Below, in pieces: positions 53,232 to 61,238 of a DNA stretch of 64,000 nucleotides (positions are counted from its first letter, which is position 1; each line of letters begins with the position of its first letter). Position numbers and translations under genes: made by a program. Source of the stretch: G963422745 sp965214285 (GTDB lineage: Bacteria > Actinomycetota > Acidimicrobiia > Acidimicrobiales > Aldehydirespiratoraceae); contig OZ243946.1 of the NCBI GenBank assembly GCA_965214285.1, positions 1,612,001 through 1,676,000 of the forward strand. The letters are read 5' to 3'. The notes under the pieces were generated by a model that searched no databases, was not told the DNA's origin, and saw only the letters and a list, made by a program, of their open reading frames with translations.

Positions 53232-55214
53232 ATGGCCGAAAAACAGGCCCCTTCGACCGGCTCGTCCGGTCGCTCTACCCGCCGGGGCCGCCGGGACGGC
53301 TCAGCTTCTGCTGACGCCGAGGCGGCCCAAAAGAGAGACAAGCCGGGCACGACCAAGCCCGCCCCCGACAAGACCTCTGCCAAGGCGGGCGGTTCGCGTC
53401 GGCCCCCGAAGGTCGGCGATTCGCGACCCGCGCCGAAAGCGGGCGACGCCAAGCCTGCTGCCGCCGGCAAGGGCGGCTCGCGTGCTGCCGACGCCCAGGG
53501 CGACAGCGGGCCCGCCAAGCCCAAGATCGGCGATTCCAGGCCGGCCCCCAGGGTCGGCGATTCCAGGCCGGCCCCCAGGGTCGGCGATTCGCGGCCTGCG
53601 GCCAAGGTGGGCGATTCGCGGCCTGCGGCCAAGGTGGGCGATTCGCGGCCTGCGCCCACCGCAGCCGACGCCAGGCTCGCTGCCGACAAGGGCAGCTCCC
53701 GCTCCCGCGAGGACCGCGCCGACGGCGGATCCTCCAAGCCCAAGGTCGGCGACTCCAAGCCGGCGCCCAACGGCTCGGGCGGCGGATCGCGCAGGCGTCG
53801 CAGGCGCGGCGGGCGTGGCCGAGGCGGCGCGAAGTCGTCCGCCGGCGCGCCGGTGGAGGCCATAACCGAGGACAAGGCCGTCGAGCTCGACGACGCCACC
53901 CTGAAGCGCCGGCGCGGGCGCACCCGCAAGGGCCAGGCGGTCGGTCGCTACCTGATGTGCGTCCACGTCGGGCCTCACGCAACCCAGATCGCCACTCTCG
54001 AGGGCCGCAGCCTGGTGGAGCACCAGGTGTCGCGCCCCGCCGACGACGTCAGCCAGATCCACGGCAACATCTACATGGGACGGGTCCAGAACGTGCTGCC
54101 CGGCATGGAGGCGGCGTTCATCGACATCGGCACCCCCAAGAACGCGGTGATGTACCGGGGCGACGTGCAGTACGACCCGGCCGAGTTCGAGGGGACCCGA
54201 GGCGGCGAACGACCCCGCATCGAGGACATGCTGGTGCCGGGCCAGTCGATCCTCTGCCAGGTCACCAAGAACCCGATCGCCCACAAGGGCGCCCGTCTGG
54301 GCCAGGAGGTGTCGCTGCCGGGCCGCTTCGTGGTCATGGTGCCCAACTCGGGAGTCTTCGGCATCTCCAAGCGCCTGCCCGAGAGCGAGCGCAAGCGGCT
54401 GCGCGGCATCCTCGAGAAGGTCAAGCCGCCCGAGCACGGCGTGATCGTGCGCACTGCCGCCGAGAGCGTCACGGCCGAGGAGATCCGCCGCGACGTGGGC
54501 CGCCTGCTGGCCCAGTGGGAAGGCGTGGAGAAGCTCGCCAAGCAGTCCAAGGCGCCTGCGCTGCTGTACCGCGAGCCCGAAGCGGCGGTGCGCATCATCC
54601 GCGAGGAGTTCACCAAGCACTACCGCGGCGTGATCATCGACGACCGGGCGCTCTACGAAGAGATCCGGGGCTATGTGGAATCGGTCACGCCCGAGATGGC
54701 CGACCGGATCGAGTACTACGACCCCACCGCCGAGAACCTGCCGCTGTTCGAGCGCCGCCACGTCGAGGAGCAGGTCCGCAAGGCGCTGGACCCCAAGGTC
54801 TGGCTGCCGTCGGGAGGCTCGCTGGTCATCGAGCACACCGAGGCGCTCACGGTGATCGACGTGAACACCGGCAAGAACGTGGGCAGATCCAGCCTCGAGG
54901 AGACCGTCTACAAGAACAACCTCGAGGCCGCCGAGGCCGTGGCCTACCAGCTGCGCCTGCGCGACATCGGCGGGATCATCGTGATCGACTTCGTGGACAT
55001 GGAGGTGGCCAAGCACCGCGACGACGTGATCGGCACGTTCAGGGCCGCCCTGGCCCGCGACAAGACCCGCACCCAGGTGTCCAACATCTCGACCCTGGGC
55101 CTCGTGGAGATGACCCGCAAGCGCATCGGCGAGGGCCTGCTCGACTCGGTCTCGACGGCCTGCGATGCCTGCGACGGCCAGGGCCGCCTGACGCTGGCCG
55201 AGGTGCTCCAGTGA
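53232..55214 (+). CDS. rne: Ribonuclease E/G
   Basis: 660 residues, ATG 53232. The first 230 residues are a basic, disordered extension with VGDSRPA repeats. Then come an S1 domain (VEHQVSRPADDVSQIHGNIYMGRV) and the catalytic domain: VIDVNTGKNVG (Asp543) and VIDFVDM (Asp586, Asp589) for metal. The zinc-link is CDACDGQG near the end. It initiates mRNA decay and rRNA processing. A catalytic core with an N-terminal rather than C-terminal extension fits actinobacterial RNase E. rplU follows after 87 bp. Confidence 0.93.
   Translation: MAEKQAPSTGSSGRSTRRGRRDGSASADAEAAQKRDKPGTTKPAPDKTSAKAGGSRRPPKVGDSRPAPKAGDAKPAAAGKGGSRAADAQGDSGPAKPKIGDSRPAPRVGDSRPAPRVGDSRPAAKVGDSRPAAKVGDSRPAPTAADARLAADKGSSRSREDRADGGSSKPKVGDSKPAPNGSGGGSRRRRRRGGRGRGGAKSSAGAPVEAITEDKAVELDDATLKRRRGRTRKGQAVGRYLMCVHVGPHATQIATLEGRSLVEHQVSRPADDVSQIHGNIYMGRVQNVLPGMEAAFIDIGTPKNAVMYRGDVQYDPAEFEGTRGGERPRIEDMLVPGQSILCQVTKNPIAHKGARLGQEVSLPGRFVVMVPNSGVFGISKRLPESERKRLRGILEKVKPPEHGVIVRTAAESVTAEEIRRDVGRLLAQWEGVEKLAKQSKAPALLYREPEAAVRIIREEFTKHYRGVIIDDRALYEEIRGYVESVTPEMADRIEYYDPTAENLPLFERRHVEEQVRKALDPKVWLPSGGSLVIEHTEALTVIDVNTGKNVGRSSLEETVYKNNLEAAEAVAYQLRLRDIGGIIVIDFVDMEVAKHRDDVIGTFRAALARDKTRTQVSNISTLGLVEMTRKRIGEGLLDSVSTACDACDGQGRLTLAEVLQ
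53525..53659 (+). repeat. 27-bp coding tandem repeat in rne
   Basis: Five 27-bp units encode (R/K)VGDSRPA(P/A) at residues about 98-143; degenerate copies flank them. Two nucleotide versions alternate in blocks, showing recent unit duplication. Confidence 0.9.
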
Positions 55215-55286
55215 CCTCCGGGGCCGCCGGGCGCGGCCTGCGGATCTCGCGTGCCCCGGGCCGAGCCGTCCGCGGCCGGGCGCCAT

Positions 55287-55292
55287 TAGGCT
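55287..55292 (+). promoter_or_regulatory. TANNNT -10 element (TAGGCT) for rplU
   Basis: It ends 9 nt before ATG 55302; leaderless or nearly so. Confidence 0.45.
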
Positions 55293-55301
55293 GAGCGCCC
55301 T

Positions 55302-55610
55302 ATGTACGCAGTGGTCAAGACCGGCGGACGCCAGTACCGGGTCGCAGCCGGCGACACCCTCGAGGTCGACCGCGCAGGCGCGCCCGGCAGCGAGCTGTCG
55401 CTGCCCGCGGTGCTCGTGGTCGACGGCGACACCGTGCTCGCCACCCCTGACGAGCTCGGCACGGCGCACGCCAAGGCACGGGTGGTCGCCGAGACCAAGG
55501 GCCCCAAGATCGACGGCTTCGTCTACAAGAACAAGTCCAACAACCGCAGGCGCTGGGGCCATCGCCAGCCGCTGGCGGTCATCGAGATCCTCGAGATCGT
55601 GAAAGGCTGA
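55302..55610 (+). CDS. rplU: Large ribosomal subunit protein bL21
   Basis: 102 residues, normal length. MYAVVKTGGRQYRVAAGD at the start and KSNNRRRWGHRQP near the end are typical. rpmA follows after 6 bp with an AACAGCG spacer, the usual rplU-rpmA-obg order. Confidence 0.97.
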   Translation: MYAVVKTGGRQYRVAAGDTLEVDRAGAPGSELSLPAVLVVDGDTVLATPDELGTAHAKARVVAETKGPKIDGFVYKNKSNNRRRWGHRQPLAVIEILEIVKG

Positions 55611-55616
55611 ACAGCG

Positions 55617-55880
55617 ATGTCCAAGACCAAGGGCGGCGGCTCCACCCGCAACGGCCGCGACTCCAACAGCAAGCGGTTGGGCGTGAAGGTCTACGACGGC
55701 ACTCGGGTGCCGGCCGGGGCGATCATCGTGCGCCAGCGGGGCACGGCCTTTCATCCCGGCGACAACGTGATGCGCGGCCGTGACGACACCCTGTTCGCCA
55801 CCGCGGACGGCACCGTGAAGTTCGGGCGCCGCAAGGGCCGCAAGCTCGTCGACGTGGTCGCCTCCGCAGACAGCGCCTGA
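55617..55880 (+). CDS. rpmA: Large ribosomal subunit protein bL27
   Basis: 87 residues. The Gly/Lys-rich N terminus (MSKTKGGGSTRNGRDSNSK) and VYDGTRVPAGAIIVRQRGT are diagnostic. It reaches the peptidyl-transferase centre. No cleavable N-terminal extension of the Firmicutes type is present. Confidence 0.97.
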   Translation: MSKTKGGGSTRNGRDSNSKRLGVKVYDGTRVPAGAIIVRQRGTAFHPGDNVMRGRDDTLFATADGTVKFGRRKGRKLVDVVASADSA

Positions 55881-55944
55881 GCGGCACCGGGGCGTCCCGC
55901 TGCCGTCGGCGGGCCTGACGGTCGGGCTTCCGGCTGCCGGCAGA

Positions 55945-55994
55945 GCCTGGCGACGCAGCCTGGCGATGCAGCCTGGCAACGCAGCCGGCGACAC
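55945..55994. repeat. 13-bp tandem repeat between rpmA and obg
   Basis: Three units at 55945, 55958 and 55971 (gcctggcgacgca and near copies) plus a broken fourth at 55984, ending just before the G16 run. Confidence 0.85.
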
Positions 55995-55997
55995 GTC

Positions 55998-56013
55998 GGG
56001 GGGGGGGGGGGGG
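55998..56013 (+). repeat. G16 homopolymer upstream of obg
   Basis: Sixteen G in a row, 7 bp before the TAGCCT -10 of obg. It would span the -35 and spacer region. Confidence 0.9.
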
Positions 56014-56020
56014 CAACTCG

Positions 56021-56026
56021 TAGCCT
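56021..56026 (+). promoter_or_regulatory. TANNNT -10 element (TAGCCT) for obg, leaderless-type
   Basis: It ends 6 nt before GTG 56033 and lies directly downstream of the G16 run. Confidence 0.5.
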
Positions 56027-56032
56027 CTCGGC

Positions 56033-57274
56033 GTGGCTTTCGTCGACGAGTGCAACATCCACGTCACCGCAGGCGACGGCGGCGCGGGCTGCGTGGCGTT
56101 TCGACGCGAGGCCAGGGTGTCGCGCGGCGGGCCTGACGGCGGTGACGGTGGCGACGGCGGCAATGTCTGGCTCGTGGCCGACCGCAACACGGCCTCGCTG
56201 CTGTCGTTTCGCGACCACCCCCACCGCAAGGCCGCAGACGGCGCCCACGGCAAGGGCAGCAGCCGCCACGGGATGCGCGGCAGCGACCTGGAGGTGGCGG
56301 TGCCCGAGGGCACCACGGTCCGCGACCACCAGAGCTCAGAGGTGCTCGCCGATCTCGTCGCCCACGGCGACCGCTGGCTGGCTGCGGAGGCCGGCGAGGG
56401 CGGGCGCGGCAACGCCAGGTTCCTGAGCAACCGCCGCCGCGCCCCGGCCTTCGCCGAGCAAGGCGAGCGCGGCGAGCAGCGCTGGCTGCGCCTGGAGCTC
56501 AAGCTGCTGGCCGACGTGGCCATCGTGGGCTTCCCCAACGTCGGCAAGTCCACCTTCATCAGCCGGGTCTCCGCGGCCAAGCCCAAGATCGCCGACTACC
56601 CGTTCACCACGCTCGAGCCCAACCTGGGCGTGGTTCGCACCGACGACGGCTTCGAGATGGTGCTGGCCGACATCCCCGGCCTGGTCGCAGGCGCCAGCGA
56701 GGGCCGCGGCCTCGGGCACCGCTTCCTGCGCCACACCGAGCGCGCCAGGGTGCTGTTGATGCTGGTCGACTTGGCCCCCTATGACCGCACGCCGCCCGCC
56801 GAGCAGCTCGAAGTCCTGCTGCACGAGCTCGGTACCTACCGGCCCGACCTGCTGGAGCGCCCCCGCCTGGTGATCGGCAGCCGAGCCGACCTGGCCGCGG
56901 CGCCCGAGGGCTTCGACGGCCCGTGCGTCTCGGCGGTCACCGGATCGGGGATCGCCGCGGTGGTGGGTCGCCTGGTGCGCCTCGTCGAGGAGGCCCGCAG
57001 CGCCGCGCCGAGCGCGCCCTCTGCTGTGGTGCACCGCCCGTCGGGCAGCGAGATCGACATCGAGCGCCTCGACGACGGCTCGCTGCGCGTAAGCGGGCGC
57101 GCTGCGCTGCGAGCCGTGGCGCTCAGCGACCTCACCGACGCAGGCGCCCTGTCCTACGCCCAGCAGCGCCTGCGGGCCCTCGGCGTGGAGAGGGCGCTGC
57201 TGCGCGCCGGCGTCGCTGAGGGGGATACCGTGCGCATCGGCGACTTCACCTTCGAATACGAGGCAGACGAGTAG
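56033..57274 (+). CDS. obg: Obg family GTPase
   Basis: 413 residues, GTG 56033. The Gly-rich Obg fold (VTAGDGGAGCVAFRREA, DGGDGGDGGNVWL) is followed by the G domain: G1 GFPNVGKST, G3 DIPGLV, and a C-terminal OCT-like region. The expected G4 (N/T)KxD appears as SRAD (283-286), so guanine recognition is atypical. It links ribosome assembly with growth control. proB begins right after its stop. Confidence 0.94.
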   Translation: MAFVDECNIHVTAGDGGAGCVAFRREARVSRGGPDGGDGGDGGNVWLVADRNTASLLSFRDHPHRKAADGAHGKGSSRHGMRGSDLEVAVPEGTTVRDHQSSEVLADLVAHGDRWLAAEAGEGGRGNARFLSNRRRAPAFAEQGERGEQRWLRLELKLLADVAIVGFPNVGKSTFISRVSAAKPKIADYPFTTLEPNLGVVRTDDGFEMVLADIPGLVAGASEGRGLGHRFLRHTERARVLLMLVDLAPYDRTPPAEQLEVLLHELGTYRPDLLERPRLVIGSRADLAAAPEGFDGPCVSAVTGSGIAAVVGRLVRLVEEARSAAPSAPSAVVHRPSGSEIDIERLDDGSLRVSGRAALRAVALSDLTDAGALSYAQQRLRALGVERALLRAGVAEGDTVRIGDFTFEYEADE

Positions 57275-58378
57275 ATGACCGGCCCCGCTGTTGTGGTCAA
57301 GATCGGCACCTCGTCGATCACCGATGGCGCAGGCGTCGTGCAGCGCTCGGTGGTGGCGAAGCTGTGCGCCGAGGTGGCCGGGCTGCGAGACGCCGGCTGT
57401 CGGCCGGTCGTGGTCACCTCAGGGGCGATCGCGGCCGGCCTGCCCGAGCTGGGCCTGTCGGGCACGCAGCGGCCGGCGGACTCGATCGCCCTGCAGGCGA
57501 TCGCCACGGTCGGCCAGAGCGCCCTCATGGGCGTCTACCGAGAGGAGTTCGCCTCGCAGGGGATCGTGGCCGGCCAGGTTCTGCTGGTTCCCCAGGACTT
57601 CATCGTGCGCTCGCAGTACCTGCACGCCCGCCGCACTCTCAACAAGCTGCTCGAGCTCGGCGTGGTGCCGGTGGTCAACGAGAACGACGCCCTGGCTGAC
57701 GACGAGATCCGCTGGGGCGACAACGACCGCATAGCGGCGTTGGTAGCCAACCTCACCGACGCCGAGCGCCTGATCCTGCTCACCGACACCGCCGGCGTGC
57801 TGACCGCGGACCCGAAGATCGACACCTCGGCCGGCTTGATCGCAGAGATCGTGGAGATCGACCATCAGCACGAGGCCCTCGCCGGGCCGGCGGGAACGGC
57901 TCGCGGCAGCGGCGGCATGGCCTCCAAGCTCAGCGCGGCGAAGATCGCGGCCTGGTCGGGCATCACCACGGTGATCGCCGATGCCGAGCGTGCCGATGTG
58001 CTGCGCGACGCCGTTGCCTCCGCTCCCGGCGTGGGCACCATCGTGCGCGGCCGCGACGTGCGACTGCCCGCGCGCAAGCTGTGGATCGCATTCGCGGTGG
58101 TGGCCCGCGGCAGGATCGTGGTCGACGCCGGCGCACGGGCGGCCCTGGAGCGCGGCAGCTCGCTCTTGGCTGCGGGGGTGCGCGCCGTGGATGGCGCATT
58201 CGACACGGGCTCGCCCGTGGAGGTGGTCGACGCCGAGGGCTCGGTCTTCGCCAAGGGTCTGGTGCGCCACACCGCCGGCGACCTGGCCGCAGTGGCCGGT
58301 CTGCGCTCGGATCAGCTGCCTGCCGGCGCGCCCCGCGTGGTCATACACGCAGACGACCTGGTGACCGTCCCGGCCTAG
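57275..58378 (+). CDS. proB: Glutamate 5-kinase
   Basis: 367 residues, ATG 57275 immediately after the obg stop. First step of proline synthesis. The kinase part has VVVKIGTSSITDGAG, VTSGAIAAGLPELGL, NENDALADDEIRWGDNDRIAALVANL; a C-terminal PUA domain follows. proA lies 2.9 kb away, separated by the minus-strand pspA and murJ. Its TAG shares CTAG with the pspA stop on the other strand. Confidence 0.96.
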   Translation: MTGPAVVVKIGTSSITDGAGVVQRSVVAKLCAEVAGLRDAGCRPVVVTSGAIAAGLPELGLSGTQRPADSIALQAIATVGQSALMGVYREEFASQGIVAGQVLLVPQDFIVRSQYLHARRTLNKLLELGVVPVVNENDALADDEIRWGDNDRIAALVANLTDAERLILLTDTAGVLTADPKIDTSAGLIAEIVEIDHQHEALAGPAGTARGSGGMASKLSAAKIAAWSGITTVIADAERADVLRDAVASAPGVGTIVRGRDVRLPARKLWIAFAVVARGRIVVDAGARAALERGSSLLAAGVRAVDGAFDTGSPVEVVDAEGSVFAKGLVRHTAGDLAAVAGLRSDQLPAGAPRVVIHADDLVTVPA

Positions 58379-59142
58379 GCAGGGTCCTCGCTGGCGCCCA
58401 GCATCTTGGGCTCGTCGCCGCCAGGCAGGCCCAGGTCGCTCTTGATCTGGTCGAGCCGCTGGCGGGCCTGGACGTTGCGAGCTGCTTCTTCGATCTCGAG
58501 GGCACTGCTGTCGGTCTTGGACTCGGTCAGTTCCGCCACGGCCAGCGCCTTGGCGTAGCGGGCCTCGATCTTCTGGCGCACCTCGTCGAAGCTGGGCACG
58601 TCGTCGCCGACCGACTCGTTGAGGGTGTTGTAGGCGGCGTTCACGGTCTCTTGCATCCTGGCCTGGTCGAGCTTGCCGAGCAGCGCCTGGCGCTCGCCGA
58701 GTCGCTTCTGCAGCAGTGCGGCGTTCTGCCTCAGCGCCGCCTTGGCCTGATCGGCGGCCTCGGTGGCCTGGAGGTGCAGCGCCTTGAGGGTCTCGAGCTC
58801 CTCCTCGATCGACAGCAGGCGGCCGGCGAACTGCTCGGCTGCCTCGGTGTAGGAGGCGACCTTGGCCGCGTCGCCCGCCGTCTCGGCTTCTGTGGCCAGC
58901 AGCAGCGCCTGACGGGCATTGGCAGCGGTCGTCTCCAGGCGCTCGAAGGTCTCGTTGATGCGCATCTCGGTGCGCTTCTGGTTGGCGACCACGTTGGCCG
59001 CCTGCTCGCGCAGCAGCCGCTGCTGGTCCTTGGCCTCGGACACGGCCTGCTCGAGCTGCACCTTGGGATCGGCGGTCTCCTCGTGACGGCTCGACAACAG
59101 CGCCGTCAGGTACCTCCAGCGTCGCTTGAGATAGTTCAGCAT
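58375..59142 (-). CDS. pspA: PspA/IM30 family protein
   Basis: 255 residues, nearly all helical coiled coil (LEQAVSEAKDQQRLLREQAANVVANQ). PspA/Vipp1 proteins coat and repair stressed membranes. The amphipathic start MLNYLKRRWRYLTALL would bind lipid. Minus-strand TACCAT at 59155-59150, 7 nt before ATG, suggests a leaderless transcript. No pspF or rsp-type partners are adjacent. Confidence 0.9.
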   Translation of the reverse strand: MLNYLKRRWRYLTALLSSRHEETADPKVQLEQAVSEAKDQQRLLREQAANVVANQKRTEMRINETFERLETTAANARQALLLATEAETAGDAAKVASYTEAAEQFAGRLLSIEEELETLKALHLQATEAADQAKAALRQNAALLQKRLGERQALLGKLDQARMQETVNAAYNTLNESVGDDVPSFDEVRQKIEARYAKALAVAELTESKTDSSALEIEEAARNVQARQRLDQIKSDLGLPGGDEPKMLGASEDPA

Positions 59143-59149
59143 GCCGCCG

Positions 59150-59155
59150 ATGGTA
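59150..59155 (-). promoter_or_regulatory. TANNNT -10 element (TACCAT) for pspA, leaderless-type
   Basis: The minus-strand hexamer lies 7 nt before ATG 59142. Confidence 0.4.
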
Positions 59156-59269
59156 GTTCGCAGAGGCCCGCTTGTGCCGACTTGGCCTCCCTGATCGGCC
59201 GGGCGGTGCTGCCGGGGCGCCTGCCGGCGGCGCCTTGGGGCCTGTGCGCCGAGCGCAGGCCGAGCACGG

Positions 59270-60934
59270 CTAGCGCCGCCAGAGCAACCGCCGGACCGGC
59301 CCCAGCAGCATGTCGGCCTCGGCCACGCCGCTGCGATGCGCCGCGAACACGTACACCGACCCGCCGATGCCGACGCTCAGCAGCGCCGCCAGCGGCGAGA
59401 CCAGGTCGTCGACGGCGAATTTGACGCCCGCGGCGACCGCGAAGGCCACGGCTGCAGCCAGGATCGGGGGCCGCAGCGCAGCGGCCACGCCGCTGATCCT
59501 CGGAAGGCGCACCTGCACCAGGCGGCGCAGCAGGAACAGCTCGACCCAGGCCCCGATGGCCGAGCCGGCAGCCAGGCCGATCGCGCCGAGCCGCACCGCC
59601 GTCTTTGCCGAGCGCTCAGCGGCGTCCAGCGGGCCTGCGGGGCCAAGCGCATCGCCGAGGCCCTCTATTCCGTCGGCGCCGATGAACGCCCGGTCCAGCG
59701 GGAACATCAGCGCCAGGCCGATCGCCGCTGCGATCAGCACCCGGATCAGCGCAATGCGGGCCGGCCCGGTGGTGTCGCCGAGGGCGTAGCTGGCGTTTTG
59801 CATCATGCGGCTCAGGCCGATGGCGGGAAGCCCCAGCGCATAGACCGCCGCGACCAGCCACACCAGCGTGGTGTCCGCCGCGGAGAACTCGCCTCCCTCG
59901 AAGAGCAGCCGCACCAGCGGCTCGCCGGCGGCGATCAGCACCACGCACGAGCCGAGCATCCAAAAGGCGATGCGGCGCATGGCCGCGTTGGTGCGCTCGG
60001 CGACGTGGCGGGCCTCGCCTCGAAGGCGCGACAGCTCGGGCAGCTCTGCGGCCGCCAGGCTCATGGCGAACAGGCTCACCGGCAGCATGTAGAGCATCTG
60101 CGCCCGGAACAGCGCCGCCAGGCCGCCTGCTGCCAGAAACGACGCCAGGATCAGATCCCCGAAGGCCGAGAGCTGCAGCGCCCCGCGGCCCACCACGGCA
60201 GGCCCGAAGCGGCGCCGGATGTCGCGTACCCGCGGATGGCGGTGGTCCCAGCGCAGGCGCAGGCCCCGCAGGAAACCGCTGACCGCCCGGAGCTGCACTG
60301 CAAGCTGCGCGAACGCCCCGACGGTCAGCGCCACCGCCATGCCGCGCGCCGCGTCGTCGATGGCCCAGTCGCGCTGCCAGGCGACCAGCAGCACCGCGAG
60401 CTGCACGGCGTTCCAGGCCACCGGCGCCACATAGGGCAAGAAGAAGCGGCGGTGGCTGTTGAGGATGCCCAGGCACCAGGCCGACATCACCAGGAAGCCG
60501 ACGCCGAGGGCGATCACCCGGGTCAGGTCCACCGCCAGCTCGAAGGTGTCGCCGGTGAGCCCCCAGGCGAGCAGGCGGGTCAGCGGCCGGGCGGCGAGCA
60601 CCAGGATCAGCACGGCGACCGCGGTGACGACCATGAGCAGCGCACCGACCGCGCCGGCCACATGCGCGGCCTGGCGGCTGCTGGTTCTGGGGTCGTGCTC
60701 CTCGGAGTCGAGCATCTCGCTGTAGACGGGCACGAACGACGCCGAGAGCACCCCCTCGCCGAGCAGGTTCTGCAACAGGTTGGGTATGCGCAGCGCCGCC
60801 ACCAGGGCATCGGCGGCTCCGGTGTTGCCGAGCACCCGTCCCGCCACCGTCTCGCGCAGCAGCCCCGAGAGGCGCGACAGCCCGATCCCGGCGCCTGCGA
60901 GGGCCGATCCGCTGCGTGGCCTCACGGGCTTCAC
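59270..60934 (-). CDS. murJ: Lipid II flippase MurJ (MviN)
   Basis: 554 residues, GTG 60934, about 14 transmembrane helices. LSRLSGLLRETVAGRVLGNTGAADAL is the MurJ N-terminal signature, with its charged GLLR segment. ALQLSAFGDLILASFLAAGG and VLSASFVPVYSEML are also typical. It moves lipid II across the membrane. It lacks the C-terminal kinase-like extension of mycobacterial MviN. Confidence 0.92.
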   Translation of the reverse strand: MKPVRPRSGSALAGAGIGLSRLSGLLRETVAGRVLGNTGAADALVAALRIPNLLQNLLGEGVLSASFVPVYSEMLDSEEHDPRTSSRQAAHVAGAVGALLMVVTAVAVLILVLAARPLTRLLAWGLTGDTFELAVDLTRVIALGVGFLVMSAWCLGILNSHRRFFLPYVAPVAWNAVQLAVLLVAWQRDWAIDDAARGMAVALTVGAFAQLAVQLRAVSGFLRGLRLRWDHRHPRVRDIRRRFGPAVVGRGALQLSAFGDLILASFLAAGGLAALFRAQMLYMLPVSLFAMSLAAAELPELSRLRGEARHVAERTNAAMRRIAFWMLGSCVVLIAAGEPLVRLLFEGGEFSAADTTLVWLVAAVYALGLPAIGLSRMMQNASYALGDTTGPARIALIRVLIAAAIGLALMFPLDRAFIGADGIEGLGDALGPAGPLDAAERSAKTAVRLGAIGLAAGSAIGAWVELFLLRRLVQVRLPRISGVAAALRPPILAAAVAFAVAAGVKFAVDDLVSPLAALLSVGIGGSVYVFAAHRSGVAEADMLLGPVRRLLWRR

Positions 60935-60976
60935 TCAGGCCCCGGGGCTGCGGTCGGGCCTCAGGAACACACGGCG

Positions 60977-60982
60977 AGGATA
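60977..60982 (-). promoter_or_regulatory. TANNNT -10 element (TATCCT) for murJ
   Basis: It lies 42 nt before the GTG start on the minus strand. Confidence 0.4.
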
Positions 60983-61224
60983 GTTGCTCGGCCCGCCCGC
61001 GCAGGGTTGGCCGGTCCGCATCCTGCCGACCGGCTGCGGCACTGAGAACCGGGCGGCAAGCCTGCTGCGGTGCGCCGGTCCGCTCTCATGAGCGCCTCGG
61101 TCGGCACTGCGGACTCTGCTGTGACGTCGGGTTGCCTGGGCGCGCTGCGGGCTGTGCTCGGCAGTGCGTCGACGATGAGCGTCTTTGGGGTCGCAGGGGT
61201 CGTCGGCTGCGCGCGAAGCGTTGG

Positions 61225-61230
61225 TAGCCT
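61225..61230 (+). promoter_or_regulatory. TANNNT -10 element (TAGCCT) for proA, leaderless-type
   Basis: It ends 8 nt before GTG 61239. Confidence 0.5.
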
Positions 61231-61238
61231 CAGGGCTT

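Larger units (their letters stand above)
60935..61238. other. Divergent intergenic region murJ / proA
   Basis: 304 bp. It holds a minus-strand TATCCT (60982-60977) that could serve murJ with a leader of about 35 nt, and TAGCCT (61225-61230) for proA. I see no gene or RNA in the remainder. Confidence 0.55.
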
